Assembly: GCF_000014045.1 (NCBI RefSeq)
Contig: NC_008209.1
Span: forward strand, 2,999,001-3,063,000
DNA length: 64,000 bases
Direction of reading: 5' to 3'
Origin: Roseobacter denitrificans OCh 114
Lineage (GTDB): Bacteria; Pseudomonadota; Alphaproteobacteria; Rhodobacterales; Rhodobacteraceae
The notes beneath the pieces were generated by a model, which worked only from the letters and a program-made list of their open reading frames with translations, made no database searches and was not told the origin of the DNA. Positions 20,149 through 30,433 of this stretch are shown here, in pieces (position 1 is the first letter of the stretch; the number at the start of each line of letters is the position of its first letter). The position numbers and the translations under genes are program-made.

Positions 20149-21214
20149 AGCGCTGCGGCCTGTAGGGTGCAATCAGCGAGGCTTCTTCATTGCTGAGCGC
20201 CTGCGCCAAGACCTCTTTCGCCGCGATTTCAGACACCAGAGGCGCAAGTGTCGCGCCGGAGTGCATCGTGCTGACGTAAAGGCCCGCCAAATCACTTGCC
20301 CCGACCACCGGCAGCCCGTCCTGAGGCACGGGGCGATGCGCCAGCGTGACCTGCTCCCACGTCAGCGACTGACCCAGCAGGTCAGATACCCGCGCGACCG
20401 CCCGGTCGGCGAGCACTTGCGGGTTTTCATCAATCGCTTCGGCACTGTCGCTTTGATGCGACGCCGAGGTAGGTGCCAGTATCCGCCCGGACGTATCCTG
20501 ACGCACCTCCTGCCCCGGCGTGACCAGAATATGCGAAATGACCAGCGCGATCGGCGCGGACCTGACAATAAGTGCCGGACGCGTCAGCATCGGCAAGGAC
20601 TGCCCCACATCCGCCAACAAGCCCTGCGTCGCCACGCCCGTCGCCAAAAGAACCGCGTCAGCGGGGATCGTGCCCCCTGACCAACGCACGCCCTGCACAT
20701 GCTCGCCCTTGTGCTCAAGCCTCGTGACGGCAACGCCGGCGATGACGCGCGCGCCAAGCGCTGTGGCCGCTGTCAGAGCGTCATGGGCAAGTGTCGCCAG
20801 ATCCACTGCGCCTTCGCGGTGCATATGCAAGGCGCGTGGGGGAGCGGCGATAGACGGCTCCAACGCCGCGATTTCTTTCTGTTCAAGGATCGACACCGCA
20901 TAGCCATAGCTTTTGAGCATATCATACTGAGCCGCGATGCCCGCGTCGTCTTCCCAGGACAGGCAGCCCTGCCAGACCGTAGCCCGTGAGGCGAGGATAT
21001 CCGCCAGACGCCGATGCGCGGACATGGCCGCAAAGCGCAGATCGAAATGGTTGCGGTCATGGAAGAAACTGGCGTTGATCCACCCGAAAGAAGCCCCGGA
21101 GGCGGCATTCGCCGGTTGCCCCGCCTCGATCACCGTGACATCCGCGCCGCGCCGCGCAAGGTGGAAGGCGCTCAGCGCGCCGATGATGCCTGCCCCGACG
21201 ATAACGACTTTCAC
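20138..21214 (-). CDS. FAD-dependent amino acid oxidoreductase (DAO family)
   Basis: A 358-aa flavoprotein of the DAO/DadA family that would oxidise an amino or imino acid. The N-terminal dinucleotide motif is VVIVGAGIIGALSAFHLARRGADVTVIE. The sequence RVIAGVAVTRLEHKGEHVQGVRW and the C-terminal RPVPQDGLPVVGASDLAGLYVSTMHSGATLAPLV are typical. GTG 21214 is taken as start because a strong purine run (GGGAGAG) stands just before it and the FAD motif starts at residue 2; the upstream in-frame ATG at 21274 has no such support. It converges with the GNAT gene and overlaps it by 11 bases. Confidence 0.88.
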
Positions 21215-21321
21215 CGGCTCTCTCCCTCTCGCGGATGTTTGGGGGCAGATTACCTTGCTGCGGGGGCAGCGCAAGAGATGAGCGGCGCGCGCAGCTTGGG
21301 GTGCCTCCAGATCGCGAAAGC

Positions 21322-22455
21322 CTAGCCGGTTTGCGCAGCCATGGCGGCGGTGCCCGGATAGCTGATCCGCCCGCCCCCGACCGGTGCCCGCACCCCAGTC
21401 GTGCCCGGACAGGATGTGGGCAGACCGCGCGCCACACGCACGCCAAGATAGGCAAACGCCTGCGCCTCAAGCATGTCGCCATCAAGGCCGACGTCTTCCA
21501 CCGGCTTGACCGGGCATGCGAGCATGCTCTGCAACATCTCCATCAAGACAGGGTTCTTGCGCCCACCCCCCGTCACCAGAACCTGTTGCGGCACTTGCGG
21601 GCAGTGACGCACCCCCTGCGATACGGCTGCCGCTGACAGGGCCGTCAAAGTGGCCACAGCATCTGCGTCCGGCAAGGTGTCGACCAGATCGACGATCTGG
21701 GAAAAGTCATTCCTGTCCAGTGATTTGGGCGGGATACGCGCAAAGTAAGGCGCCGTCAGAGCCCGCTCAAGCACGCGTTGACAAACAGTGCCCTCGCGCG
21801 CGACCTGCCCGTCCCGGTCATAGGCCAGCCCAAGGCGCGCCTGCACCAGATCATTCACGGGCGCATTCGCCGGGCCGGTATCAAAGGCCAGCAGTGCGCC
21901 AACCTCTTCGGGGCGCGCAAAGGACGGATCGACATAGGTCAGATTGCCCACCCCGCCGAGGTTCAGAAACGCGAGCGGCTGCGTCGCACCGATGTACTTC
22001 GCACAGGCGAAATGGAAAAACGGGGCGAGCGGCGCGCCCTCTCCGCCCATTTCCACATCCCTGGTGCGGAAATCCCAGATCACGGGCCGATCCAAAGCGG
22101 TTGCAAGCCACGCCCCGTCGCCCACCTGCAAGGTGCCTTGGGTGTGGGGGGCATGTGCCAGAGTCTGGCCGTGAAAGCCGATCAACCGCGCCTGCTGAAA
22201 CCGCGCGAGGACGGTGCGGTGCACCTGTTCGATCACCCCTGTCGCAGCCTCGACATCAGCGCCTTGCCATTGACCCAGCGCTTTGGCCAGGACCGCGCGT
22301 TGGGCGTCGCTATAGGGTTCATAGGCTGACGCGCCGAAACCATCTATCGCCACACCATCCGTGACAACGATCGCGGCATCCACACCGTCGAGCGATGTGC
22401 CACTCATCGCCCCCAGCGCAGTGATCGGTCCCGTTTTTGCGATGGCGCTTTCCAA
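21322..22455 (-). CDS. anmK: Anhydro-N-acetylmuramic acid kinase
   Basis: AnmK phosphorylates and opens 1,6-anhydro-MurNAc released during cell-wall recycling, giving MurNAc-6-phosphate. The phosphate-binding motif [14 protein letters not shown] lies at the N-terminus, and [38 protein letters not shown] and [12 protein letters not shown] follow as in characterised kinases. The start is uncertain: TTG 22455 follows AAGGAAAAGGC at good spacing, while an ATG at 22503 and a GTG at 22476 are also in frame. It is divergent from tyrS. NagZ, another recycling enzyme, is encoded at 35.8 kb. Confidence 0.9.
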   Translation of the reverse strand: MESAIAKTGPITALGAMSGTSLDGVDAAIVVTDGVAIDGFGASAYEPYSDAQRAVLAKALGQWQGADVEAATGVIEQVHRTVLARFQQARLIGFHGQTLAHAPHTQGTLQVGDGAWLATALDRPVIWDFRTRDVEMGGEGAPLAPFFHFACAKYIGATQPLAFLNLGGVGNLTYVDPSFARPEEVGALLAFDTGPANAPVNDLVQARLGLAYDRDGQVAREGTVCQRVLERALTAPYFARIPPKSLDRNDFSQIVDLVDTLPDADAVATLTALSAAAVSQGVRHCPQVPQQVLVTGGGRKNPVLMEMLQSMLACPVKPVEDVGLDGDMLEAQAFAYLGVRVARGLPTSCPGTTGVRAPVGGGRISYPGTAAMAAQTG

Positions 22456-22519
22456 AGCCTTTTCCTTTGTCTGCACAGCACCTATAGAGTGGGCGCATTG
22501 CAAGCAGAGAGCAAGACCA

Positions 22520-23770
22520 ATGACCTACATCCCGAAATCCGATTTCATGGCAGTGATGATGGCGCGCGGCTTCATGGCCGATTGCACCGATTATCAAGGG
22601 CTGGATGAAGCCCTGCTGAAGGGTGTTCAACCTGCCTACATCGGTTTTGATGCGACGGCCAAATCCCTGCATGTGGGATCGCTGATCCAGATCATGATGC
22701 TGCGCTGGTTCCAGAAAACCGGGCACAAACCGCTGACGCTCATGGGGGGTGGGACCACCAAAGTGGGCGATCCGAGTTTTCGCGCGGACGAACGCCCGCT
22801 GTTGGGGCCAGAGGCGATTGACGACAACATCGCCGGAATCAAACAGGTGTTCTCCGCCTATATTGATTATTCGGATGCGCCCACCGGGGCCTTGATGCTG
22901 AACAATGCCGAATGGCTGGACAATCTCAACTACCTCGACTTCCTGCGCGACATCGGGCGGCATTTCTCGATCAACCGGATGCTCAGTTTTGAGAGCGTTA
23001 AATCGCGGCTCGACCGGGAACAATCGCTGTCGTTTCTGGAATTCAACTACATGATCCTGCAGGCCTATGATTTCATGGAACTGTATCGCCGCTACGGTTG
23101 CATCCTGCAACTTGGCGGATCGGATCAATGGGGCAATATCGTCAACGGTATTGATCTGACCCGCCGTGTCATTGATGGCGAGGTCTATGGGCTGACTTCG
23201 CCCCTGCTGACGACATCGGACGGCAAGAAGATGGGTAAATCCCAATCCGGCGCGGTTTGGCTGAATGCCGATATGTTCTCCCCTTATGAATTCTGGCAGT
23301 TCTGGCGCAATACGACGGATGCGGATGTCGGGCGGTTTCTGAAACTCTATACCGAGTTGCCCTTGGATGAATGTGAGCGTCTGGGCGCGCTCGCAGGCTC
23401 CGAGATCAATGCCGCCAAGATCACGCTGGCCAACGAAGTCACAACGCTTTTGCACGGCGCAGAGGCGGCGGCGACGGCTGCACAGACCGCGCGTGACGTC
23501 TTTGAAAAAGGCGGGGTTGGGGATGACCTGCCCACCCTGACGCTAAGTGCCGAAGACGTCGCACAGGGCATTTCCATCGTTCAGCTGATCGTCAAATCGG
23601 GTCTGGCCAATTCGGGCAAGGAAGCCAAGCGTCTAATCGCGGAGAATGGTGCCAAGATGGATGATGCACCCTTGACCAACGCGGGGTTGATGATCGACGC
23701 CGCCGCGTTACAGTCACCGATCAAGCTGAGTGCTGGCAAAAAGCGTCACGCGATGGTGCAACTGGGCTAA
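22520..23770 (+). CDS. tyrS: Tyrosyl-tRNA synthetase
   Basis: A class I synthetase that charges tRNA-Tyr. The 416-aa protein shows [16 protein letters not shown] (the HIGH-equivalent HVGS), the tyrosine pocket ([29 protein letters not shown]), and a KMSKS-type loop reading KKMGKS. The C-terminal S4-like RNA-binding domain contains [21 protein letters not shown]. The start ATG 22520 matches the family N-terminus; the in-frame region upstream is antisense to anmK. Confidence 0.97.
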   Translation: MTYIPKSDFMAVMMARGFMADCTDYQGLDEALLKGVQPAYIGFDATAKSLHVGSLIQIMMLRWFQKTGHKPLTLMGGGTTKVGDPSFRADERPLLGPEAIDDNIAGIKQVFSAYIDYSDAPTGALMLNNAEWLDNLNYLDFLRDIGRHFSINRMLSFESVKSRLDREQSLSFLEFNYMILQAYDFMELYRRYGCILQLGGSDQWGNIVNGIDLTRRVIDGEVYGLTSPLLTTSDGKKMGKSQSGAVWLNADMFSPYEFWQFWRNTTDADVGRFLKLYTELPLDECERLGALAGSEINAAKITLANEVTTLLHGAEAAATAAQTARDVFEKGGVGDDLPTLTLSAEDVAQGISIVQLIVKSGLANSGKEAKRLIAENGAKMDDAPLTNAGLMIDAAALQSPIKLSAGKKRHAMVQLG

Positions 23771-23789
23771 GGACGAGGAACCCGCAGCA

Positions 23790-24545
23790 ATGAAACTCGC
23801 TACAACCAATGCGGTGATTACCGGTGCCGCCTCTGGCCTTGGCGAAGCGACGGCACGCCACTTTGCACAGCACGGCGCACAGGTGACCCTGCTGGACCGC
23901 GATGCGGACCGGGGACAGGCCGTCGCGCGTGAGATCGGTATGCATTTTGTTGAAACGGATGTGACAGATGAGGCTTCGGTCAAGGCCGCCATCGCCACCG
24001 CCAAGGAACAGATGAACGGCATCACGGCAGCGGTGAACTGTGCCGGGATCGTCTATGGAATCAAGACCGTGGGCCGGGATGGCCCCCACCCGCTTGCGCC
24101 GTTTTCGCGCACGCTCGATGTGAACCTTGTCGGGACCTTCAACGTGGCTCGGCTGGCCGCTGAGGCGATGGCCGAAAACGACCCTGAACTGGATGGCGCA
24201 CGCGGTGTCATCATCAACACCGCCTCGATTGCCGCATTTGACGGGCAGAAGGGTCAGGCTGCCTATGCCGCGTCCAAGGGCGGCGTGGTGGGGATGTGTT
24301 TGCCGATGGCGCGCGATCTGGCGCAGGTTGGCGTGCGTGTCATGACAATTGCCCCGGGTATCTTCATGACGCCGATGCTGGCCGGGCTCAGCGACGAGAT
24401 CCAGGCCGAGCTTGCTGCGGATGTGCCATGCCCCCGCAGGCTGGGCGAGCCCGCAGAATTCGCGCAACTGGCGGGTTTTATCGTCGAGGCCGGGTATCTG
24501 AACGGCGAAGTCATCCGCATTGATGGCGCGCTGCGGATGCGCTGA
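23790..24545 (+). CDS. SDR family dehydrogenase, 3-hydroxyacyl-CoA dehydrogenase type 2-like
   Basis: A 251-aa short-chain dehydrogenase. The cofactor motif [16 protein letters not shown] is near the N-terminus, Asp follows the second strand (LLDRDAD) so NAD is the likely cofactor, NCAG is the structural motif, and the catalytic set is Ser ([11 protein letters not shown]), Tyr and Lys (AAYAASKGG). The insert [22 protein letters not shown] closely resembles mitochondrial HSD10-like enzymes, which oxidise 3-hydroxyacyl-CoAs. AGGACGAGGA provides a ribosome site. The stop shares a base with the next start codon. Confidence 0.9.
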   Translation: MKLATTNAVITGAASGLGEATARHFAQHGAQVTLLDRDADRGQAVAREIGMHFVETDVTDEASVKAAIATAKEQMNGITAAVNCAGIVYGIKTVGRDGPHPLAPFSRTLDVNLVGTFNVARLAAEAMAENDPELDGARGVIINTASIAAFDGQKGQAAYAASKGGVVGMCLPMARDLAQVGVRVMTIAPGIFMTPMLAGLSDEIQAELAADVPCPRRLGEPAEFAQLAGFIVEAGYLNGEVIRIDGALRMR

Positions 24546-25144
24546 TGCCGCTGCAAAACCGCGTGCAACCCACAGGAGAGATCATCGCTCACCCGGCGCG
24601 GGGTCAATTCATGGGCAATCGCGGCGTTTTACATGACTCAGACCAGCGTCTGGGCAAAGCGCGCTGGCGGCACAAGGCATGGGTGACTTGCGTGCTGTCT
24701 TTCAAAAACCGCCGGCGCGCATTGATGAGCCCCCGCCGCTATACCGAGCTGTTCTTTCTGGACGAGGCCGTCGCCTTTGCCGCCGGGCACCGCCCCTGTG
24801 GGGAATGTCGCCGTGCGGATTACAACCGGTTCCGTACAGCTGCGGGAATAACGACACCCATTGCTGCTTATGACAGTATGCTGCACGCCCAACGCGTCGT
24901 GCCACGCCGCTATGAACACCTGCGCTACACCGCTGACATCGCGGAGTTACCGGATGGCGCGTTTATCCTGTCCGAATCCGGTGCTGCGCATCTGGCCTGG
25001 GGCGATGCTCTGTTGCCCTATAGCCCCTCGGGATATGGCCCGCCAATCCGCCGGCCCGCGCAAGGGAGCGTCACTGTCCTGACACCTAAGCCCCTCGTGG
25101 ACGTCCTGCATGCGGGATATGCCCTGCAGGTGGCGCAGCCCTAG
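24545..25144 (+). CDS. Conserved hypothetical protein with CxxC motif
   Basis: A 199-aa soluble protein whose function I do not recognise. Notable segments are GQFMGNRGVLH near the N-terminus, and FAAGHRPCGECRRADYNRF at residues ~78-97, where a CxxC next to His and basic residues resembles a zinc-binding or Ada-type metal site. The C-terminal half contains LSESGAAHLAWGDALLPYSPSGYGPP and VLTPKPLVDVLHAGY. It is coupled to the SDR gene (TGATG) and converges with the ABC-F gene, overlapping by four bases. Confidence 0.75.
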   Translation: MPLQNRVQPTGEIIAHPARGQFMGNRGVLHDSDQRLGKARWRHKAWVTCVLSFKNRRRALMSPRRYTELFFLDEAVAFAAGHRPCGECRRADYNRFRTAAGITTPIAAYDSMLHAQRVVPRRYEHLRYTADIAELPDGAFILSESGAAHLAWGDALLPYSPSGYGPPIRRPAQGSVTVLTPKPLVDVLHAGYALQVAQP

Positions 25145-26949
25145 ACTTGCGCCTTTTCCTCAAGCATCAGCCATTCTTCTTCGGCTTCTTCCAGCAGTGC
25201 TTGCCGCGCAACCAGAGCATCCGTTGCTTTCTGAAATTTGACGGGGTTCTCCGTGAAAAGGGTCGCGTCGCTGAGAAGCTCAACCAGTTTTGCAATCTCT
25301 GCTTCAAGGCGCGCCATCTCCTCCGGCAGGGCATCGAGCCTGTGTTGTTCCGTGAAACTCAGCCCCGTCTTGGGCTTGGGTTTACCCTTGGCGGCGGGCG
25401 TTTCGCTTGTCTTGGGTTTTGCAGCCTCCGGGGCGCCGTCGGTGCGACGTTGCGAGACATAGTCGCTCCACCCGCCAGCATAGACCGTAGCACGGCCATC
25501 GCCTTCCATCGCGATTGTCGTGGCGGCGACCCGGTCGAGAAAATCGCGGTCGTGACTGACGAGAAGAACCGTGCCGTCATAAGTTTCCAGCAGTTCCTGC
25601 AACAGATCGAGGCTTTCCACATCCAGATCGTTCGTCGGCTCATCCAGCACCAAAAGGTTGCTCGGGCGCGCCATCAGCTTGGCCAGCAGCAGACGCGCCT
25701 TTTCACCGCCAGACAGTGAGCGGACCGGTGCGCGCGCCTGTGCCTCGTCAAAAAGGAATTCCTTGAGATACCCGACCACATGTTTGGGCTGCCCGCGCAC
25801 CATGACCTGATCCGCCTTGCCTGAAACGCGCATCTCCGGATCGCCCGTCAGACTGTCCCACAGGCTCATATCCCCATCAAGCTGCGCGCGCGCCTGATCA
25901 AACAGCGCAATGTCCAGATTGGTGCCCAGTTTGACATCGCCCGCATCCGGGGTCTCGCGCCCGATCAGCATATTGAGCAAGGTCGTCTTGCCCACGCCGT
26001 TCGGCCCGACAAAGGCGATACGGTCCCCCCGCTGGATGGTCAGCGAGAAAGGCGTCAGAATGGTTCTGTCCCCGAAGGCCTTGGTGATATTGGTCGCCTC
26101 GATGACCTTGCGCCCGGACTTCGGACCGGCCTCAAAGGCCATGGCGGCGGTGCCCTGGCGCTTGATCTGCGCGGCGCGCTGCGCGCGCAGGTCCTGCAGG
26201 GCGCGCACACGGCCCTGATTGCGCTTGCGCCGCGCGGATATCCCCTCGACCGCCCAACGGGCCTCGGCCTTGATCTTGCGGTTGAGCTTGTGGCGCTGCG
26301 TGTCTTCTTCTTCCCAGACGGTGTCGCGCCATGCCTCAAAGGCATCAAAACCCTTTTCCTGCCGCCGCACCACGCCGCGATCAATCCAGAGCGTGGCCCG
26401 CGTCAGCGCGCGCAGAAAGGCGCGGTCGTGGCTTATGATGATGTAACTTTTACGGCTCTGCCGCAGTTCCTCTTCGAGCCATGCAATCGCCTCGATATCA
26501 AGGTGGTTCGTGGGCTCGTCGAGCAGCATCAGGTCCGGTTCATCCGCCATGATGCGCGCCAAAGCCGCGCGCCGCCGCTCCCCCCCGCTGGCGGTGGCAA
26601 CCGGGCGCGCGGGATCAAACTTGAGCCCCGCCCCCGCACGTTCCACCTTATACATCTCGGATGGATCAAGACCGTGGGACGCAAACTCACCCAAAGTGTC
26701 AAAACCGCTCAGGTCGGGGTCCTGCTCCATATACCCCACGGATATGCCGGGACCGGTGATCACATCACCCCGGTCGACGTCAACAGTGCCGGCCATGACC
26801 TTCATCAGGGTCGATTTGCCCGACCCATTGCGCCCCACCAACGCCACACGGTCACCGGGCTGCGTCACAAGGCTCAGCCCGTCAAAAACTGGATCGCCCC
26901 CAAAGGTCAGCGAGATTTCATTGAGTTGTAAAAGAGGAACACGGGCCAT
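25141..26949 (-). CDS. uup: ABC-F family ATPase (Uup-like)
   Basis: A soluble 602-aa protein with two ABC ATPase domains and no membrane segment, as in ABC-F factors that act on ribosomes or, for Uup, reduce precise excision of transposons and resolve stalled ribosomes. Domain 1 has Walker A GRNGSGKST, signature SGGERRR and Walker B LMLLDEPTNHLD. Domain 2 has GPNGVGKTT, LSGGEKARLLLAKL and LLVLDEPTNDLD. The linker is basic (RRKRNQGRVRALQDLRAQR), and a C-terminal coiled coil (residues ~530-600) is the Uup-like extension. Confidence 0.92.
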   Translation of the reverse strand: MARVPLLQLNEISLTFGGDPVFDGLSLVTQPGDRVALVGRNGSGKSTLMKVMAGTVDVDRGDVITGPGISVGYMEQDPDLSGFDTLGEFASHGLDPSEMYKVERAGAGLKFDPARPVATASGGERRRAALARIMADEPDLMLLDEPTNHLDIEAIAWLEEELRQSRKSYIIISHDRAFLRALTRATLWIDRGVVRRQEKGFDAFEAWRDTVWEEEDTQRHKLNRKIKAEARWAVEGISARRKRNQGRVRALQDLRAQRAAQIKRQGTAAMAFEAGPKSGRKVIEATNITKAFGDRTILTPFSLTIQRGDRIAFVGPNGVGKTTLLNMLIGRETPDAGDVKLGTNLDIALFDQARAQLDGDMSLWDSLTGDPEMRVSGKADQVMVRGQPKHVVGYLKEFLFDEAQARAPVRSLSGGEKARLLLAKLMARPSNLLVLDEPTNDLDVESLDLLQELLETYDGTVLLVSHDRDFLDRVAATTIAMEGDGRATVYAGGWSDYVSQRRTDGAPEAAKPKTSETPAAKGKPKPKTGLSFTEQHRLDALPEEMARLEAEIAKLVELLSDATLFTENPVKFQKATDALVARQALLEEAEEEWLMLEEKAQV

Positions 26950-27015
26950 GACGCGCAGCTATGCTGCCCACCCGATCACGTCAATGCTGAAAGCGGCAGG
27001 AGATGCAGATTGCGC

Positions 27016-27741
27016 TCACTGCGTCCCCACCAGATAGCGCAGCGCCCTTTTGCGCGCGGGTGGGATCAGCGCCACCTCAACCCCGGTAAAGACATGCATC
27101 GTGTCCATCTGCCGGTCGATCACCGCGTGATCGCTGACCCAGGCACCAAGGCCGAGATAGCTGCGCAACAGGGGCGGCGTCTGCGTCATGGCCCGTTTGT
27201 GATCCGGGCCTGCACTATCATTGCACGCCAGCGCCACATGCTCGGCCACTTTGACGCCGGGCAACCATTGGCACGGCGCGATATGGCGATGGGCCAGCAG
27301 CGCAAAGCAGGCGTCATAAAGTGCCGGAACCGTCCCCTGAAAAGACGAACAGCCAAACAGAAACGCAACCCCAAGAGCATCCACCCGCGCCGTCAACACC
27401 GCCCATGCAAGGCGCAGCACATCCGGATCAACGCAGCCGGGCCGCAGGCAAAACCGCCCGACCTCCAGCATATCTCCACAGTAACGTTCAAGCGGTGACA
27501 GGTCATAAAACTGCGCGGAATAGCTCTGCGTTATGTCCGACGGGGTCAGGTGCAACATGCGAAAACAGCACACCGCCGCGCCGCTGTCTGTCTCTGTGAT
27601 CAGGACGTGAATGCAGCGTGGGTCATAGGCATCGCGGTCATGCGTCGCCTGCACGCCAAAACACGCGGCGCGAAAGATCTGCGCACGCGCAACCACAGCT
27701 CCATCATGCACCAGCGTAGCCCGGTACCGACCGCGTTCCAT
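27016..27741 (-). CDS. olsB: Ornithine-acyl-ACP N-acyltransferase (OlsB-like)
   Basis: A GNAT-fold acyltransferase of about 241 aa that would attach 3-hydroxyacyl chains from ACP to ornithine, the first step to ornithine lipids, phosphate-free membrane lipids used under phosphate limitation. The N-terminus ERGRYRATLVHDGAVVARAQIFRAACF, the segment LEVGRFCLRPG and the C-terminal YLGLGAWVSDHAVIDRQMDTMHVFTGVEV match OlsB-like proteins. The partner olsA is not adjacent and is not in this window. The start ATG 27741 fits the family N-terminus; a GTG two codons upstream is possible. Confidence 0.85.
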   Translation of the reverse strand: MERGRYRATLVHDGAVVARAQIFRAACFGVQATHDRDAYDPRCIHVLITETDSGAAVCCFRMLHLTPSDITQSYSAQFYDLSPLERYCGDMLEVGRFCLRPGCVDPDVLRLAWAVLTARVDALGVAFLFGCSSFQGTVPALYDACFALLAHRHIAPCQWLPGVKVAEHVALACNDSAGPDHKRAMTQTPPLLRSYLGLGAWVSDHAVIDRQMDTMHVFTGVEVALIPPARKRALRYLVGTQ

Positions 27742-27763
27742 CAGCACGCCCTCATGTCGTGAT

Positions 27764-28240
27764 CTACAGGCCGAGACCACTCGGTGTAAAACTGCCGATA
27801 TTCCCCACAAGCTGACGCAGGAAGGATTTGCCTGCGACACTGGAATCAGTCACGCGGCGGGTCAGACTGACGATCTGTCCCCGCTCCAGCCCGAAACTCT
27901 CCACGTTTTCGACGATGCCATTGTCATCGAAACTCACCGCGACCACCTGCCGTTCGACGACTTCCGGGTCCAGCATGGCGACCGTGCGCATGCGGCTGCG
28001 CACAAAGTAGAGTGCGTCATCTTCCAGCACCGATGTTGATCCGGATGTGCCAAGCGTCTCTTCCACGGACGAGCGCGTGTCGATGCCCACCACGATCTGA
28101 TCCAGGTCTTCCTGCGGGGGCACATATCCATGATTGCGATAGGTCGGACCGCAGGCCACAAGCGCGACCAGAACACCCGCCAAGGCGACGCAACGCGCCG
28201 TTTTGGAAAACCGGTATCCCTGCGGTATTCGCATACTCAT
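27764..28240 (-). CDS. bamE: Outer-membrane assembly lipoprotein BamE
   Basis: BamE is a lipoprotein subunit of the BAM complex that inserts beta-barrels. The 158-aa product has a lipoprotein signal peptide with lipobox LVAC (residues ~27-30), then the SmpA/OmlA domain (QIVVGIDTRSSVEETLGTSGSTSVLEDDALYFVRSR, then VVERQVVAVSFDDNGIVENVESFGLERG). Expected length for alphaproteobacteria. It is divergent from the yceD gene across 87 bp and lies 22 bp before olsB. Confidence 0.93.
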   Translation of the reverse strand: MSMRIPQGYRFSKTARCVALAGVLVALVACGPTYRNHGYVPPQEDLDQIVVGIDTRSSVEETLGTSGSTSVLEDDALYFVRSRMRTVAMLDPEVVERQVVAVSFDDNGIVENVESFGLERGQIVSLTRRVTDSSVAGKSFLRQLVGNIGSFTPSGLGL

Positions 28241-28327
28241 AACGCTGGCCCTTGCCCTTGTGCTCTGTGGCTTCTATCTCGCTTACACCATGCACGTGCT
28301 ATGGTTCAAGAAACGAAAGCATGATCA

Positions 28328-28873
28328 ATGACGCAATCACCGCCCTCGCCGACCGCTTTGCGCGTCAGTGGCTTGTCACAGAACGCGCCCACACCCTTTG
28401 AGCTGCGCCCGCCCAAGGCCCGGCTGGCTGAATTGGCCACGGAACTGGACCTGCTGGGCCTGCGCAAATTGTCGTTTGTCGGGCAAATTTCGGCACTTGG
28501 GACTGCAGACTGGCAGCTTGATGCAACTCTGGGGGCAACGGTTGTGCAGCCATGCGCCGTTACGGTTGAACCGGTGACAACGCGAATCGATGTGCCCGTC
28601 CGGCGCGCCTATCAAAAGGACTTTGTCGAGGTAGACGCGCCCGAGGCGGAAATTCTGGAAGATGACACCGTAGAGCCGCTATCAATGTGGATCGACCCGG
28701 CAGAGGTCATGATCGAGGCGCTCCTGCTGAACCTGCCGCTTTACCCGCGCGCGCCCGGTGCGGAACTCGGCGCGCTCAGCGTGAGTGAACCCGGCGTGCG
28801 CCCAATGACGGATGAGGATGCACGCCCCTTTGCCGGTCTGGCAGGGCTCAAGGAACAACTTAAAGACGACTGA
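28328..28873 (+). CDS. yceD: DUF177 / YceD family protein
   Basis: A 181-aa protein of the DUF177 family, which in most bacteria lies just upstream of rpmF and contributes to 23S rRNA and ribosome accumulation. The core GADWQLDATLGATVVQPC-like strand pattern, FVEVDAPEAEILEDDTVEPLSMWIDPAEVMIEALLLNLPLYPRAPG and a final GLAGLKEQLKDD are characteristic. The context, rpmF 230 bp downstream on the same strand, is the classic arrangement. Confidence 0.9.
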   Translation: MTQSPPSPTALRVSGLSQNAPTPFELRPPKARLAELATELDLLGLRKLSFVGQISALGTADWQLDATLGATVVQPCAVTVEPVTTRIDVPVRRAYQKDFVEVDAPEAEILEDDTVEPLSMWIDPAEVMIEALLLNLPLYPRAPGAELGALSVSEPGVRPMTDEDARPFAGLAGLKEQLKDD

Positions 28874-28928
28874 CGCGCTGCAAAGGCTGCACGCGCGCAC
28901 CCCGCACCCGAGCCGGGCCAAAAAGAGC

Positions 28929-28956
28929 TTGCACGCGCGGCGGATCACAGTATTTT
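28929..28956 (+). promoter_or_regulatory. Possible sigma70-type promoter for rpmF-plsX-fabH
   Basis: TTGCAC at 28929-28934 and TATTTT at 28951-28956 are separated by 16 bp and lie about 150 bp before rpmF, in the longest non-coding gap of this gene cluster. The match is by eye only. Confidence 0.3.
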
Positions 28957-29103
28957 CCGTGGCTCTTCCAAATAGGGTTGGACAAAGCGACGGCTTGCGC
29001 CTAAACGCACGTCACACCCTTGATTGGGACATCTATTCACGAAACTCGGCTTCTTGCGCGATACCTCCGGCGCAAAGCCCCGAACGACAAAAGGCCCAAG
29101 ACA

Positions 29104-29310
29104 ATGGCTGTTCAACAGAACAAAGTCTCCAAATCGCGCCGCAACAACCGTCGCGCGCACGATTCGCTGGTCGCAGCAAACCCGAATGAATGCACCAACT
29201 GTGGCGAGCTGAAACGCCCCCACCATATCTGTGCCGCCTGCGGACACTATGACGATAAAGAAGTCGTGGCGCTGACAGAAGAGATTGATCTGGAAGACGA
29301 CGCAGCCTAA
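29104..29310 (+). CDS. rpmF: Ribosomal protein L32
   Basis: Large-subunit protein bL32, 68 aa, with the invariant N-terminus [19 protein letters not shown] and a four-Cys zinc ribbon (CTNC near residue 30, CAAC near residue 44, in [20 protein letters not shown]). It is followed by plsX after 49 bp, the usual order yceD-rpmF-plsX-fabH. Confidence 0.97.
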   Translation: MAVQQNKVSKSRRNNRRAHDSLVAANPNECTNCGELKRPHHICAACGHYDDKEVVALTEEIDLEDDAA

Positions 29311-29359
29311 ACCTGTGCCTTAACGAATACGGGCAGCAGGGTTTGGGGGCAGTCGCTTT

Positions 29360-30433
29360 ATGACGGCGCAGACCGGTCAGACGCAATCACAGGACGCGCG
29401 CATCATCATCTCGGTAGATGCGATGGGGGGGGATGAAGGTCCCGCCGCCGTTATTGCGGGCTGCGATGTGTCAGCGCGCAAGAATCCGGATGTGTTTTTC
29501 ATCCTGCACGGGCCAGAGGCGGAGATCACGGCACTCGTGAACCGCCGCAAATCATTGCAAGGCCGATGCGAAGTCCGCGATGCAACCGGTGTCGTCACGA
29601 TGGACGACAAGCCCAGTCAGGTTGTGCGCAACAGCAAGGGCACCTCCATGTGGTCCGCCATAGAGGCCGTGCGCGATGGCAGTGCGTCAGTCGCCGTTTC
29701 CTGCGGGAATACCGGCGCGCTCATGGCGCTGTCCATGATCCGGCTGCGCAAACTGCCCGGTGTGAACCGTCCCGCGATTGCCGTGCTTTATCCTTCTTCC
29801 AATCAACAGGGCTTCAATGTGCTGCTTGACGTGGGTGCGGACATCAAGGCGGATGCCGATGATTTGCTGCGCTATGCGCTGATGGGTATGTCCTATGCGC
29901 GCAACGGTCTGGACCTGCCCCGCCCCCGGGTTGGATTGCTCAATGTGGGAACAGAGGAACACAAGGGCCGCACCGAACTCAAGGAAGCCTTTGACCTGAT
30001 CAAGGAACAGCAGGAGCCGGCGGGATTTGATTTTGTCGGCTTCGTGGAAGGCGGCGATATTTCGGGTGATCTGTGTGATGTGATCGTGACAGACGGTTTC
30101 ACCGGCAACGTCGCGATCAAGACCGGCGAAGGCACGGCGAACCTTGTGGGCAACCGTCTGCGCGAGGCTTTCCGCTACACGCCCCTGTCGCGACTGGCCT
30201 CGCTGCTGGCCTATCCGTCGCTGCGCCGTCTGAAGAAAAAGATCGACCCCCGCCGTGTGAATGGCGGCGTTTTTCTGGGGCTGAACGGCACGGTCGTGAA
30301 ATCCCACGGGGCCGCCGATGCTACCGGCGTGTCATCCGCAATCAAACTCGCGGCACAACTGGCGCATATCCAGTTCACCGACAAACTTGCGGCCCGCGTT
30401 GCCGGTCTGCCCGCAGAGGAGAAAACCCAGTGA
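29360..30433 (+). CDS. plsX: Phosphate acyltransferase PlsX
   Basis: PlsX converts acyl-ACP to acyl-phosphate, the donor for the first glycerol-3-phosphate acylation in phospholipid synthesis. The 357 residues include the N-terminal SVDAMGGDEGPAAVIAGCD, MDDKPSQVVRNSKGTSMWSA, SCGNTGALMALSM, LLNVGTEEHKG and VIVTDGFTGNVAIKTGEG. The stop overlaps the GTG start of fabH by four bases. Confidence 0.97.
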   Translation: MTAQTGQTQSQDARIIISVDAMGGDEGPAAVIAGCDVSARKNPDVFFILHGPEAEITALVNRRKSLQGRCEVRDATGVVTMDDKPSQVVRNSKGTSMWSAIEAVRDGSASVAVSCGNTGALMALSMIRLRKLPGVNRPAIAVLYPSSNQQGFNVLLDVGADIKADADDLLRYALMGMSYARNGLDLPRPRVGLLNVGTEEHKGRTELKEAFDLIKEQQEPAGFDFVGFVEGGDISGDLCDVIVTDGFTGNVAIKTGEGTANLVGNRLREAFRYTPLSRLASLLAYPSLRRLKKKIDPRRVNGGVFLGLNGTVVKSHGAADATGVSSAIKLAAQLAHIQFTDKLAARVAGLPAEEKTQ